Assembly: GCA_963791495.1 (NCBI GenBank) | Contig: CAWBST010000017.1 | Span: 372,001 to 436,000, forward strand | From: JAMXLO01 sp963791495 | GTDB taxonomy: Bacteria > Pseudomonadota > Alphaproteobacteria > Acetobacterales > Acetobacteraceae | Length of the DNA stretch: 64,000 nucleotides | Direction: 5' to 3' | Translations under genes and position numbers: made by a program | Notes under the pieces: model-generated | Told to the model about the DNA's origin: nothing | Database searches by the model: none | What the model saw: the letters and a program-made list of their open reading frames with translations, nothing else | Shown here: one piece after another, positions 1 through 8,738 of the stretch | Layout of the letters: each line of letters begins with the position of its first letter | Position numbering within the stretch: the stretch's first letter is position 1

Positions 1-563
1 TGCGGGAGCAGCGGCCGGACCTGCAGGCGGTCGGTGTGGAATGGGCCGCCACGGCGTCCACCCGCGCCGTCGCCAAGTCCGACGTGCCGATCACGCGTGG
101 CAGTGTCAATGCATTGCCGTTCGCCGAGGCGAGCTTCGATGCGGCGGTCGCTGCCGACCTGCTGTGCCACCGCGCGGTCGATCCGGCGATGGCGCTTGCC
201 GAACTGCGCCGCGTGCTGCGCCCTGGCGGCAGGCTGGTCGTCAACATGCCTGCCTACGCCTGGCTGCTGTCGGTCCACGACCGGCTGGTGCACAACGTCC
301 TCCGCTGCACCGCACGCCAGCTCGCGGCCATGCTGCGCGAGGCCGGCTTCGTCCGGGTGCGCACACGCTACTGGAACTGCCTGCTGCTGCCGCTCATGGT
401 AGTGCAGCGCAAGCTGCTCGCGAGCCGCACACAAGCCTCCGACGTTGCCTCGTTTCCGCCATGGCTGGATGCCATGTTTCATGCCATCACAGAGATCGAG
501 CGTCGCCTCCTCTTCCGCCTGCCGGCCGGCGGTTCGGTGCTGGCGACCGCGGAGCGGCCATGA
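1..563 (+). CDS. SAM-dependent methyltransferase, C-terminal part (5' end outside window)
   Basis: The frame is open from the first bases of the window, so the N-terminus with most of the SAM-binding fold lies upstream. What remains is the second half of a class I methyltransferase: a LPFAEASFDAAVAADLLCH stretch (the post-motif acidic/hydrophobic strand), then ALAELRRVLRPGGRLVVNMP, the usual type 11 motif around strand 5, and a C-terminal helix ending in a basic region. The stop overlaps the ATG of the following glycosyltransferase (ATGA), so both are translationally coupled. With the small membrane transporter that follows, a role in modifying a lipid-linked sugar or an envelope glycolipid is plausible but inferred. 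The substrate cannot be told. Confidence 0.8.
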   Translation, partial: REQRPDLQAVGVEWAATASTRAVAKSDVPITRGSVNALPFAEASFDAAVAADLLCHRAVDPAMALAELRRVLRPGGRLVVNMPAYAWLLSVHDRLVHNVLRCTARQLAAMLREAGFVRVRTRYWNCLLLPLMVVQRKLLASRTQASDVASFPPWLDAMFHAITEIERRLLFRLPAGGSVLATAERP

Positions 564-1564
564 ACGACGACACCGACCTGCGTTACCAAGTGCCCGCTGA
601 CCCGACCCAGTCGATCGGCATTGGCCTGTCCATCGTCATTCCGGTCTATCGCGGTGCGGCCACGATCGGACGGCTGGTCGATGCTCTGTCGGCGCTTCAT
701 CCGGCCGGCGGGCTGGAGATCGTACTGGTCAACGACGGCAGCCCCGACAATTCCGCCGAAATCTGTCAAGACCTGGTGCGACATGCCGCGGTCCCGCTGA
801 CCTATATCGAGCACGCCCGAAACTTCGGCGAACATAATGCCGTCATGACAGGCTTGCGGCACGCGAGCGGCGCTTACGTGATCACGATGGACGACGATCT
901 GCAGAACCCGCCCGAGGAGGTGGTGCACCTCTACGACCATGCGCGGCTTGGCAACTGGGACGTCGTCTATACGCGCTATGACATCAAGCAGCACGCGGGC
1001 TGGCGCAACCTCGGCAGCCGTTTCGCCAACGCCGTTGCTGATCGCCTGCTGGACAAGCCAAAGGGGCTCTATTTGTCGTCGTTCCGCTGCATGTCGGCAT
1101 TCGTCGTGCAGTCGGTGACGCGCTATCAGGGACCGTACCCGTACGTCGACGGCTTGATCATGCAGGTGACGCAGCGGATCGACAGCATCGAGGTGCGCCA
1201 CCTGCCACGCATCGAGGGCCGCTCCAACTACAATCTCGCGCGCCTCGTGCGGCTGTGGCTGAACCTCGCCACCAGCTTCTCGCTCGCGCCATTACGCCTT
1301 GCCGTCTATGCGGGTGTGTTCATGGCCCTGCTCGGCGCTGCGGGCGCAGTGGCCACAATTGTAGAGGCACTGTTCCTGCACGACACACCATCCGGCTGGG
1401 CCTCGACGATGACGGTGATCCTGCTGGTCGCCGGCATGCAATCGATGATCCTGGGTGTGCTTGGCGAATATGTCGGCCGCACCTTCCTGTCGGCAAACGG
1501 CAAGCCGCAGGGCACGGTGCGCGTGATCGAGCGCAGCGTGACCGCCGAGCGCGCCAACGCGTGA
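560..1564 (+). CDS. Family 2 glycosyltransferase, polyprenyl-phosphate sugar type (ArnC/DPM1-like)
   Basis: 334 aa. The N-terminal domain has the GT2 signature: LSIVIPVYRG near residue 25, VLVNDGSPDNS, and the metal-binding MDDDLQNP around residues 110-116. Two transmembrane helices follow at about residues 244-272 and 285-308, the layout of enzymes that load a sugar onto undecaprenyl phosphate at the inner face of the cytoplasmic membrane (ArnC, GtrB, dolichol-phosphate mannosyltransferase relatives). The start is the ATG that overlaps the upstream stop; longer readings of the frame extend into the methyltransferase and are not needed. It overlaps the next gene by GTGA. The small SMR-type protein downstream would be the flippase, as ArnE/F is for ArnC, which is inference from context. 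Confidence 0.88.
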   Translation: MNDDTDLRYQVPADPTQSIGIGLSIVIPVYRGAATIGRLVDALSALHPAGGLEIVLVNDGSPDNSAEICQDLVRHAAVPLTYIEHARNFGEHNAVMTGLRHASGAYVITMDDDLQNPPEEVVHLYDHARLGNWDVVYTRYDIKQHAGWRNLGSRFANAVADRLLDKPKGLYLSSFRCMSAFVVQSVTRYQGPYPYVDGLIMQVTQRIDSIEVRHLPRIEGRSNYNLARLVRLWLNLATSFSLAPLRLAVYAGVFMALLGAAGAVATIVEALFLHDTPSGWASTMTVILLVAGMQSMILGVLGEYVGRTFLSANGKPQGTVRVIERSVTAERANA

Positions 1565-1893
1565 CGATCTACTGGGTCACTCTCTTCGCCGCGATAGCCA
1601 CAAGCATGGCGGGGCAGACAATGCTGAAGGCAGGCGCCGGGACGGCGGATTTCGTCGCGCAACTTCTGGATTGGCGCACAGTGCTCGGGCTGTTCCTGTA
1701 CGGCGGCGCAGCTATCCTCTATATCGTCGCGCTGCGACGCATTCCGATGTCGCGCGCCCTGCCCTGCACCGCGGTCTCCTACGTTGCTGCGGCGCTGATC
1801 GGCCATTACGCGTTCGGCGAAACGCTCGGCGCTTCGCACATCTCGGCGATCGCGCTGATCTGCGGCGGCGTCATCCTTCTCGCGTTCTCTTAG
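1561..1893 (+). CDS. Small EamA/SMR-family membrane protein, putative lipid-linked sugar flippase
   Basis: 110 aa with four predicted hydrophobic helices and the SMR/ArnE-like pattern: a first helix ending in GQTMLKAGAG, then LYIVALRRIPMSRALPCTAVSYV, typical of the EamA-like small transporters. The GTG start overlaps the previous stop (GTGA), giving a gene of normal family size; no better start lies inside. Position directly after an ArnC-type glycosyltransferase suggests that it moves the lipid-linked sugar across the inner membrane. A drug exporter of the EmrE type is the alternative, but EmrE's conserved membrane-embedded Glu is not apparent in the first helix. Confidence 0.75.
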   Translation: MTIYWVTLFAAIATSMAGQTMLKAGAGTADFVAQLLDWRTVLGLFLYGGAAILYIVALRRIPMSRALPCTAVSYVAAALIGHYAFGETLGASHISAIALICGGVILLAFS

Positions 1894-2195
1894 CTGATGG
1901 TCCCTGAACCGATCCGTCATCGGTGGTGCCGCGATCTAGCGGCGCAACCGTAAAGCGCACACATAAAGAGATATTCAGGCGGTGATCGAGAGCGCCACAA
2001 GGGCCACTACCAGCAGGAGCATTTGGTGCCGGCGCCTGATCGGAACGCGCACTATCTGGTGGTTTTAGCCGATCGATCAATGGCACTTGGCCGTGCGGCC
2101 CTGTAGGGCTGTCTGCGACATCTGTACCTTGAGACGCACTGCGCGACTTTCCAGGGTGGCGATTGCGGCCTCCGGTCGGGTCAGGGACATCGACA
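1894..2195. other. Intergenic region, nothing recognised
   Basis: About 300 bases without a convincing gene, palindrome or RNA. A TGGCAC motif at 2081 looks like the -24 half of a sigma-54 promoter but its -12 element is out of register (see rejected items). Confidence 0.5.
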
Positions 2196-2387
2196 ATGGC
2201 TGCCGAGGATGAAGAGTATCGGGGCTATCGCCTCTTGATCAGGCGACACGGCAGCGGTTGGCGGGCAACGATATATGCTCCTGACAGTCGCCAGCCGATC
2301 CTCGGCCCGCAAACTGATGATCCAGCCGGTCGCGACGATGTCCTGCAAAGAGCAAGGAGCCTCATCGACGCTCTGCGAGGTTCGTAG
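2196..2387 (+). CDS. Small hypothetical protein
   Basis: 63 aa, starting MAAEDEEYRGYRLLIRRHG. The composition is that of a real small soluble protein: an acidic N-terminus, alternating aromatic/basic residues (YRLLIRRHGSGWRATIYAP), then a Pro/Asp linker and a C-terminal helix (VLQRARSLIDALRGS). The pattern of a short beta-strand pair followed by a helix is often seen in alphaproteobacterial small orphan proteins. The ATG at 2196 is preferred over an in-frame codon at 2163 because the extra eleven residues look non-coding. It stands alone between two operons; function unknown. Confidence 0.5.
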   Translation: MAAEDEEYRGYRLLIRRHGSGWRATIYAPDSRQPILGPQTDDPAGRDDVLQRARSLIDALRGS

Positions 2388-2412
2388 ATGTGTAGGGCGC
2401 CCGCTTGTTGCG

Positions 2413-4153
2413 TCAGGACACAGCCGCCTCCACCAGACGCCGCGCCTGTTCCATGGCCGCGAGAAAGCGGTTCTGCCCGCGCATCAACTCCACCTGCGCG
2501 CAGCGCTGCTCGTGCGCATCCGTGAATTGCGGCAACTCGGCGGCCACCGCCAATGTAGGCAACCGCGGCACGGTGTAGGCCGGATCGTGCCGGAACCGAG
2601 GCTCTCGTGTGTAATTTACGGGCACGAGAATCCGCGCCAGTTCCGCCAGCACCGCATTTCGCCGCGCCACCGGCGCCTGACCAAGCCGCGCCAACGAGGC
2701 CTTCAGTGCCTCGGTCGCGCCAAGCGCCGGGGCGAGGTTTGCCATACCCTGCGACGCTTTCTGGTACCCGGTTATAGTCGCCGCGAATTCATCGCAGGTC
2801 GCCGACCAGTCGAACGGAAGCACCTCGGCATTGGCGATGCGCAGTACCGACAACAGGTAGATCTTCATGTCGGTGAGCAGGATGTCGCGATCGGCGATCT
2901 CGAGTGTGTCGTTCTCGGTGTGCCAGGCGATGTTGCCGCCGCAGCCGGACACGTCGTAGTAGCCCTTCTCCTCACGCAACGCGTTCGGCATGGTTGAGCT
3001 CAGCATGAAGAAACTCGGCAGGCCGATATTGTTGAAGCTGTAATCGCCGGCCTGCGGCGGGCGATGCGTTGCGATCTCGGCATTCGGCACGATGTCGCGG
3101 ATCGCCTGCGTCGCCAGCGCCGCGCATTCGCTGAAGCTGCGTGTGTCGTGATAGCTCGTCGCCCAGCGGCACCCGGGGCTGTCGCAGTTGATCTGCGCCA
3201 GGCAGTTGCGGTCGAGGTCCATGGCGAAAGCATCGGTGAACCACGTCGATCCGGCATATCGCCCGGTGGAATGACCCGGCCACCAGGCAAGCTTTACCGA
3301 CCGCCGCAGCTCCGCGCGATGCGTCCACAGGACGCGCGCCAGCTCCAGCAGCGTCGCGTCACCAGTGGCGTTGTCGCCGACGCCGACGTCCCAGCGAATC
3401 ATAGTGGCCATGCACCAGCACGAACTTGTCCGGATCGTCGGCGCCGGGAACGGTCACGACCGGCACCTTCTGCATGAACCAACCCTCGAGCAGGTCGGTG
3501 CGGATGGTCGCCTCGCCGCCTGAGGCAGCCAGCGCCAGCAGTTTCTGGCCGTCCGGATTGCTCACCGCGACCACCGGGATGCGCGGCTTCCGCACAGAGT
3601 CCTGCAGGTCCGGACTGCCCCAGATCGTCGTGCAGGTGCCCCAGTGGATATCGACGCCGGGGTTGACCGCGATCAGTCCCGCGCCGCCCCACTCCTCGAT
3701 CAGGCTGGCCAGCGCCGGATTGCCGAAGCCCAACATCACCACGATGTTGCCGCCCACCAAACGCTTCACCTCCGCCACCGACCTGATGCTGCCGCCGAAC
3801 AGCGTGGCAATGTCGCGATTATAGCTGCGCAGCGCACGCGGATTGGCCTGCAACGCCACCAGCCTGCCGCTGCATCCGTCCGGCACGCACAGCGACGACG
3901 AAGGCGGCTTCGCCCGGTACGTCACGCCGCCGGCGGTGACCGAGGCAGAGAGCGGCACGGACAGGCAGATCTCCGGCTCATGCACCTCCACCGGAACACC
4001 GACACCGCGCAGCTTCGCGATCAGCATATCGGCGCCGCGGTTCACATCCTCGGGCCGCCAGCGCGGCGTGGTCGAGAACTGCTCGACCAGCCCCCATGGC
4101 AACGCCAGGCTGACCTCGTCGATGAAGCGACGTTCGCTCGCACTGATCGGCAT
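2413..4153 (-). pseudogene. M28 family aminopeptidase with PA domain, frameshifted
   Basis: A zinc aminopeptidase read on the minus strand from ATG 4153 (MPISASERRF). The first frame carries a protease-associated domain (about residues 110-225) and reaches VLVHGHYDS, the first zinc-ligand motif. It then slips, and the next frame continues WDVGVGDNATGD, the second ligand region; WHTENDTLE near the end supplies the last His. One surplus base (plus-strand G around 3394) separates the halves; removing it gives about 579 aa, a normal length. It may be a sequencing error or a disabled gene. It lies divergently beside a peptide ABC transporter, so extracytoplasmic or cytoplasmic peptide hydrolysis for nutrition is a reasonable role. 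No strong signal peptide is seen at the chosen start. Confidence 0.8.
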
Positions 4154-4253
4154 GGCGGACCCTCCTCGTTTCGCCGCGCAAGACGGATGGGCTTGAACAC
4201 CGCCGCAGGCGCGGGTTGAATGCGGTGCAGCATAAAGCGATGTGGGGTCGGAG

Positions 4254-5915
4254 ATGAAGCGGCTGTGCCTGTCCGTGACCTTTGCCGTCTTGTCCGCCGC
4301 CGCATCGGCACAGGAACCCGGCGACGCCATCAGACCGATCACGTTGCTGACGCAACCGCAGGCTGCGGCACCGCAGGAGTATCAGGCGGCCGAGGTCATC
4401 GCCGATGCCTGGAGAAAGCTGGGGCTGACGGTGAATGTGCGGCCGCTGCCGGGCCAACAGTTCAACCAGGTTATCTGGTATGAGCGCCAGCGTTGGGATG
4501 CCACGACGTGGCAGATGGTCGGCCGCCCGGAACGCAGCGATCCGGATGAACTGACCTACAACCTGTTTGTTTCGGCCAACGCCGCCAACGGCTACGACTT
4601 CGTCGGCTACAAGAACGCCGAATACGACAAGCTGGCGCAGGAGCAACGCGAGGAGCTCGACCTCGACAAGCGCAAGGCGCTGATCATGCAGGCGCAGGAG
4701 CTGATCAACCACGACCAGCCTTATGGCTTCGAGGTGCATCCGTTCAACGTTGTTGCCTACAACAAGACGGTCTGGGATCCGAAGAGCATGATCTCGCAGG
4801 CCGGGATCGGCATCCGCAGCACCTGGACCTGGCTCAACATCACACCACTCGGCACCCAGAAGGACGTGATCCTGAATTCCGTTGCGCCGCCCACAAATCT
4901 CAACCCGTTCAACATCTCCGGCCAGCAAGGTTCCTGGGCAGCGGAGATAGTCTGGGACCGGTTCATGCGCGTCGATCCCGAAGGGCTGCCCAAGCCATGG
5001 GCTGCCGAGAAGGTCGAACGTCCCGACGCAACCACCGTCAACGTGACGCTGCGCAAGGGGATGAAGTGGAGCGACGGCCAGCCCGTCACCATCGAGGACG
5101 CGGTGTTCAGTCTCGTGGCGCCGGGCTACGGCGACAAGGCGCCGATGTACAAGCCGTTCGTCACCAACATCGCCAGCGTCGAGGCGACCGGCCCCGACAC
5201 GCTCACCATCAAGTTGAAGCATCCCGATGCCGCTTTCCTCGTCAGCTCGTTGTCGAAGCTGAACCTCGCGCCGAAGCATATCTGGCAACCGATCTTCGAT
5301 GACCTGAAGAACAAGCCGCAGACAGCCGAAAGCATCATGGAGGAGCATCCAGTCAGCTCCGGCCCGTTCCGCATCGTCAAAGCCAGCCTCAACCAGGAGA
5401 TCGTGCTTGAGGCCAATCCCGATCACTGGTCACATCCCAAGATCCATCGATGGATCATGCGCATCATGCCGAACGTGGAGGCATCGATGGGTGCGCTGAA
5501 GAGCGGCGAGCTTAATTTCCTTGCCGACTACACCGGCGATCCGGACCTGCTCAAGGATCTCGCCAAGTCGTCACCCAATATCGAAGTGTCGCAGGCGCTG
5601 GATATCGGCTTCAAGTTCATCGCCTACAACGAGCGGCGCCCGCCGTTCGACAACCTGGCGTTTCGCCAGGCCATCTCAGCGGTGATCGACCGCAAGCTGC
5701 TGGCCGAGGATGCCTGGGGGGGCGCTGCGGAACCGGCCAATTCATGGATCTCGCCGGCGCTCGGCGTCTGGCACGCCAAGGGCATCGTCGATCGCGTTCC
5801 CGGCGGGAATGTCGCGGCGGCACAGAAGATCCTGAAGGACGCCGGCTTCGTGCTGGTCGGCAACGTGCTGCACTACCCGAAGGGCGAGAAGGAGACGACG
5901 GAGCCGTTCCACTGA
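4254..5915 (+). CDS. Peptide ABC transporter substrate-binding protein with circularly permuted domain order
   Basis: 553 aa, family 5 solute-binding protein (DppA/OppA class), exported by a signal peptide (residues 1-19, ending ASA before QEP). The order of segments is unusual. Residues about 25-194 match the C-terminal third of a normal DppA (AAEVIADAWRKLGL, YKNAEYDKLAQEQ, MQAQELINHDQPYGF). Residues about 200-553 match the normal N-terminal two thirds (LNPFNISG, DRFMRVDPEGLPKPWAAEKV, LRKGMKWSDGQPVTIEDAVFS, RPPFDNLAFRQAISAVIDR, AAAQKILKDAGF). The protein stops just where the C-terminal segment would usually begin. Its stop overlaps the CTG that opens the permease gene. It should deliver peptides or a related ligand to the permeases and ATPases that follow. 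Confidence 0.88.
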   Translation: MKRLCLSVTFAVLSAAASAQEPGDAIRPITLLTQPQAAAPQEYQAAEVIADAWRKLGLTVNVRPLPGQQFNQVIWYERQRWDATTWQMVGRPERSDPDELTYNLFVSANAANGYDFVGYKNAEYDKLAQEQREELDLDKRKALIMQAQELINHDQPYGFEVHPFNVVAYNKTVWDPKSMISQAGIGIRSTWTWLNITPLGTQKDVILNSVAPPTNLNPFNISGQQGSWAAEIVWDRFMRVDPEGLPKPWAAEKVERPDATTVNVTLRKGMKWSDGQPVTIEDAVFSLVAPGYGDKAPMYKPFVTNIASVEATGPDTLTIKLKHPDAAFLVSSLSKLNLAPKHIWQPIFDDLKNKPQTAESIMEEHPVSSGPFRIVKASLNQEIVLEANPDHWSHPKIHRWIMRIMPNVEASMGALKSGELNFLADYTGDPDLLKDLAKSSPNIEVSQALDIGFKFIAYNERRPPFDNLAFRQAISAVIDRKLLAEDAWGGAAEPANSWISPALGVWHAKGIVDRVPGGNVAAAQKILKDAGFVLVGNVLHYPKGEKETTEPFH

Positions 5916-6893
5916 CCCGGCTTGTCGCGGACAAATTAGGCCACCTCCTGCTGGTGCTCTGGGTGGTGGCCACGCTGACCTTCCTGCTGTTCCGCCTGAT
6001 GCCAGGCGATCCGACTCTCAACTTCCTGTCGCCGACCTTCACCGACGAAACCCGCGCCGCGCTGCTGAAGAGCTTCGGCCTCGACAAGCCCTTGTGGGAG
6101 CAATACCTGATCTATCTCGGCCAGCTGCTGCGCGGCGATTTCGGGCGCTCCTTCCTGCAGGAAGCGCCGGTCGTCGGACGTCCTGTGGGCGGCTCTGCCC
6201 AACACGGCGATCCTGACGCTCGTGTCGCTGTGCCTCGCTTATGCGTTCGGCATTATCGCTGGCGCTTTCCTTGCGTTCCGTCGCGGCGCGCTGGTCGAGG
6301 CGACCGCCATCCCCGTCGCTCTTGCCACCCGCGCCGCGCCGGAGTTCTGGCTCGGCATGTTGGTCCTCGCGCTGTTCGCCTTTCAGCTTGGCTGGTTCCC
6401 CACCGGCGGCGCGGTCAGTCCCGGAGGCTCGCTGGGTTCACTTGGCACGCGGCTGACATCGGCTGACTTCTGGTGGCATCTGTGTCTGCCGGCCCTCACC
6501 TTGACGCTGTTTCTGCAAGGCCTGCCGCTGCTCCTGATGCGCGCCACCATGCTCGAGGTGATGAATGACGAGTTCATCGTCATGGCGCGCATGAAGGGCC
6601 TGTCGCGCTGGTCGATCGTGATGCGCCATGCCGCGCGCAACGCACTGCTGCCGGTCGTCACTGCCTTCGCGCTCGGCCTCGGCGCCAGCATCGGCGGCAA
6701 CGTTGTGATCGAGACGGTGTTCGCGTGGCCTGGCATCGGCCGCGTTCTGGTACAGGCGGTACAGGGCGCCGATTATCCAGTAGCTCAGGGCGCCTTCATC
6801 ATGATCGCCTTCGTGCTGGTCATCATGAATACGGTGGCAGACCTCGCTTATGCATGGCTCGATCCCAGGGTGTCGGTCGGTGCGCACCGCTAA
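5912..6893 (+). pseudogene. Peptide ABC transporter permease, DppB type, frameshifted
   Basis: Inner-membrane permease of the binding-protein-dependent family. The first frame begins at a CTG overlapping the upstream stop (CTGA) and gives TRLVADKLGHLLLVLWVVA, then FRLMPGDPTLNFLSP and GDFGRSFLQEAPVV, the usual DppB N-terminus and periplasmic loop. One extra G near 6176 shifts the frame; the second frame resumes as LWAALPNTAILTLVSLCLAY and carries the EAA loop (MARMKGLSRWSIVMRHAARN) and the last helices. Repaired, the product is about 326 aa, full length. No ATG or GTG is available in frame near the start, so CTG initiation coupled to the upstream gene is the best reading. Whether the shift is real is unknown; the neighbours are intact. 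Confidence 0.83.
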
Positions 6894-7740
6894 CGCCGCG
6901 GTTCGCTTCATGCGTGGCGAACCGTTCGCAGCGGTGGGCGCTGCGATCTACACCGTGATCGTCATCATGGCGTTGTTCGCGCCACAGCTCGCGCCGCACG
7001 ACCCGCGCGAGATGCTACGTCAGGGCCGCCGCATCGCGCGCTACCTGCCGATCTCCAGCGAGCATTGGCTGGGTACCACCGCCGGCGGACACGACGTGCT
7101 GAGCCAACTGATCTACGGTGCGCGCGCCGCGTTGGAGGTCGGCCTGACCGCCGCCATTGCCGTGGTCGCTATCGGCACGCTGCTGGGGCTGCTCGCCGGC
7201 TATCTCGGCGGCTGGGTGGACAAGCTGATCACCCGGATTGCCGATATCGCGCTGGGCCTCCCGTTCCTGCCTTTCATGCTTGTGCTCGCCGCACTCACCA
7301 CGCCAGGCACGCGCGTGGTGATCGTGACTGTTGCGCTGCTGCTGTGGCCCAACACGGCGCGGGTGATCCGCTCACAAGTACTGTCGCTGCGCGAGCGTGC
7401 CTGGGTCGAGGCAGCACGCGTCACTGGCTGTTCCACTGCGCGCATCATGTTCGTGCATGTGCTGCCGCAAGTGCTGCCGCTCGCCGCGTTGTACGGATCG
7501 GTGGCGATCGGCTGGGCGATCCTTGCCGAGGCAGCGGCCAGCTTCCTTGGCTTCGGCGATCCGGACAGCATCAGTTGGGGTGTGATGCTGCAGGACGCTT
7601 ACGCCAACCAGGCGCTTGGCCGTGGCGCTTGGAACTGGTTCACACCGCCGGGCCTGGCCATCGTGCTGATGGTCTTGTCGGGTTTCCTCGTCTCACGTGG
7701 GTCAGAGAAGCTGCTGTTCCCGAAACTGGCCGAGCAGTGA
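6880..7740 (+). CDS. Peptide ABC transporter permease, DppC type
   Basis: 286 aa from GTG 6880, overlapping the end of the first permease by 14 bases; ATG 6910 (MRGEPFAAVG) is an alternative start. It has the DppC layout: an N-terminal helix, a periplasmic segment with FAPQLAPHDPREM and the LGTTAGGHDVLSQLIYGAR motif, then a BPD transporter core with the EAA loop (ERAWVEAARVTGCSTARIMF) that contacts the ATPases. It pairs with the preceding permease to form the channel. Its stop overlaps the GTG of the first ATPase. Confidence 0.9.
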   Translation: MRTANAAVRFMRGEPFAAVGAAIYTVIVIMALFAPQLAPHDPREMLRQGRRIARYLPISSEHWLGTTAGGHDVLSQLIYGARAALEVGLTAAIAVVAIGTLLGLLAGYLGGWVDKLITRIADIALGLPFLPFMLVLAALTTPGTRVVIVTVALLLWPNTARVIRSQVLSLRERAWVEAARVTGCSTARIMFVHVLPQVLPLAALYGSVAIGWAILAEAAASFLGFGDPDSISWGVMLQDAYANQALGRGAWNWFTPPGLAIVLMVLSGFLVSRGSEKLLFPKLAEQ

Positions 7741-8738
7741 CTCTGCTGTCGATCCGCGATCTGCACGTTCGCTACACCACCAGCGACGGCACCGTGCGTG
7801 CGGTGGATGGCGTCGATCTCGATATCCCTGCCGGCAGCATCGTAGGACTGGTGGGCGAGAGCGGTTGCGGCAAATCGACCCTTGCCCGCGCGCTGATGGG
7901 GGTGCTGCCCGGCACCGGCCACATCGCCGGTGGTGCGGTCACTTTCGAAGGCCGCGATCTCATCAAACTTGCCGAACGCGAACGCCGCGCGCTGCGCTGG
8001 CGCCGCATGTCGTTCGTGCCGCAGACCGCGATGAATGCGCTCGATCCCGTGCAGCGATTGCGCGCGCAGATGCTGGAGGTGCTGTGCGAGCGTGGCGGCC
8101 TGTCGCGGTCGGTCGCGTTGGCACGTGCCGAGCAACTGATGCATCTGGTCGGGCTCGATCCGGTGCGGCTGTCGGACTATCCGCACCAGTTCAGCGGTGG
8201 CATGCGCCAGCGCGCCTCGATCGCGCTCGCGTTGGCGCTGGAGCCGTCGCTGGTAATCGCGGACGAGCCCGTGACCGCGCTCGACGTGATCGTGCAGCGC
8301 CAGGTGCTCGACGTGCTGCGCGAACTGCAGAGCCGGCTGAATCTGGCGATGATCCTGGTGACGCACGACATGGCGGTGGTCGCCTATGCCTGCGACCGCG
8401 CGGCGGTCATGTATGCCGGAAAGGTGGTGGAATCAGGTCCCGTCGGCGCCGTGCTGGAGGCGCCATTCCACCCCTACACGATGGGCTTGACCCACGCCTT
8501 TCCGGATATGCGCGCCGACGAGGTCATACTGCTGCCAATTGAGGGTGCGCCGCCGTCGCTGCTGGCTCCGCCAGGAGGTTGCCGGTTCGCGGAGCGCTGT
8601 CCGTTCGTCGAGGCGCGCTGTCATGACATGGCGCCGCCGCTCATCGAAGTTGCGCCGGATCATCTTGCGGCCTGCTGGCGCAGCGATGTCGCTGCGGAAC
8701 TGCGCACGCGGGCAGAACGGCCGCAGACCTGGGCGTGA
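7737..8738 (+). CDS. Peptide ABC transporter ATP-binding protein, DppD type
   Basis: 333 aa. Walker A GESGCGKST near residue 40, ABC signature FSGGMRQRAS, Walker B LVIADEPVTALD and the switch His in VTHDM are all present. The C-terminal oligopeptide/dipeptide extension contains Cys residues in the pattern CRFAERCPFVEARC followed by a fourth Cys, the motif that in characterised Dpp systems binds an iron-sulphur cluster. The GTG start at 7737 overlaps the previous stop. Together with the next gene it forms the hetero-dimeric motor of the transporter. Confidence 0.92.
   Translation: MTLLSIRDLHVRYTTSDGTVRAVDGVDLDIPAGSIVGLVGESGCGKSTLARALMGVLPGTGHIAGGAVTFEGRDLIKLAERERRALRWRRMSFVPQTAMNALDPVQRLRAQMLEVLCERGGLSRSVALARAEQLMHLVGLDPVRLSDYPHQFSGGMRQRASIALALALEPSLVIADEPVTALDVIVQRQVLDVLRELQSRLNLAMILVTHDMAVVAYACDRAAVMYAGKVVESGPVGAVLEAPFHPYTMGLTHAFPDMRADEVILLPIEGAPPSLLAPPGGCRFAERCPFVEARCHDMAPPLIEVAPDHLAACWRSDVAAELRTRAERPQTWA

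Noticed and set aside
2081..2096. Sigma-54 like promoter TGGCACTTGGCCGTGC
   Set aside because: The GC of the -12 element is one base too far from the -24 GG, and the consensus TTGC is absent; spacing is strict for sigma-54.
3380..3411. Programmed frameshift in the M28 peptidase
   Set aside because: No slippery heptamer or stimulatory hairpin is apparent, and similar insertions occur in unrelated genes of the window, so error or decay is more likely.
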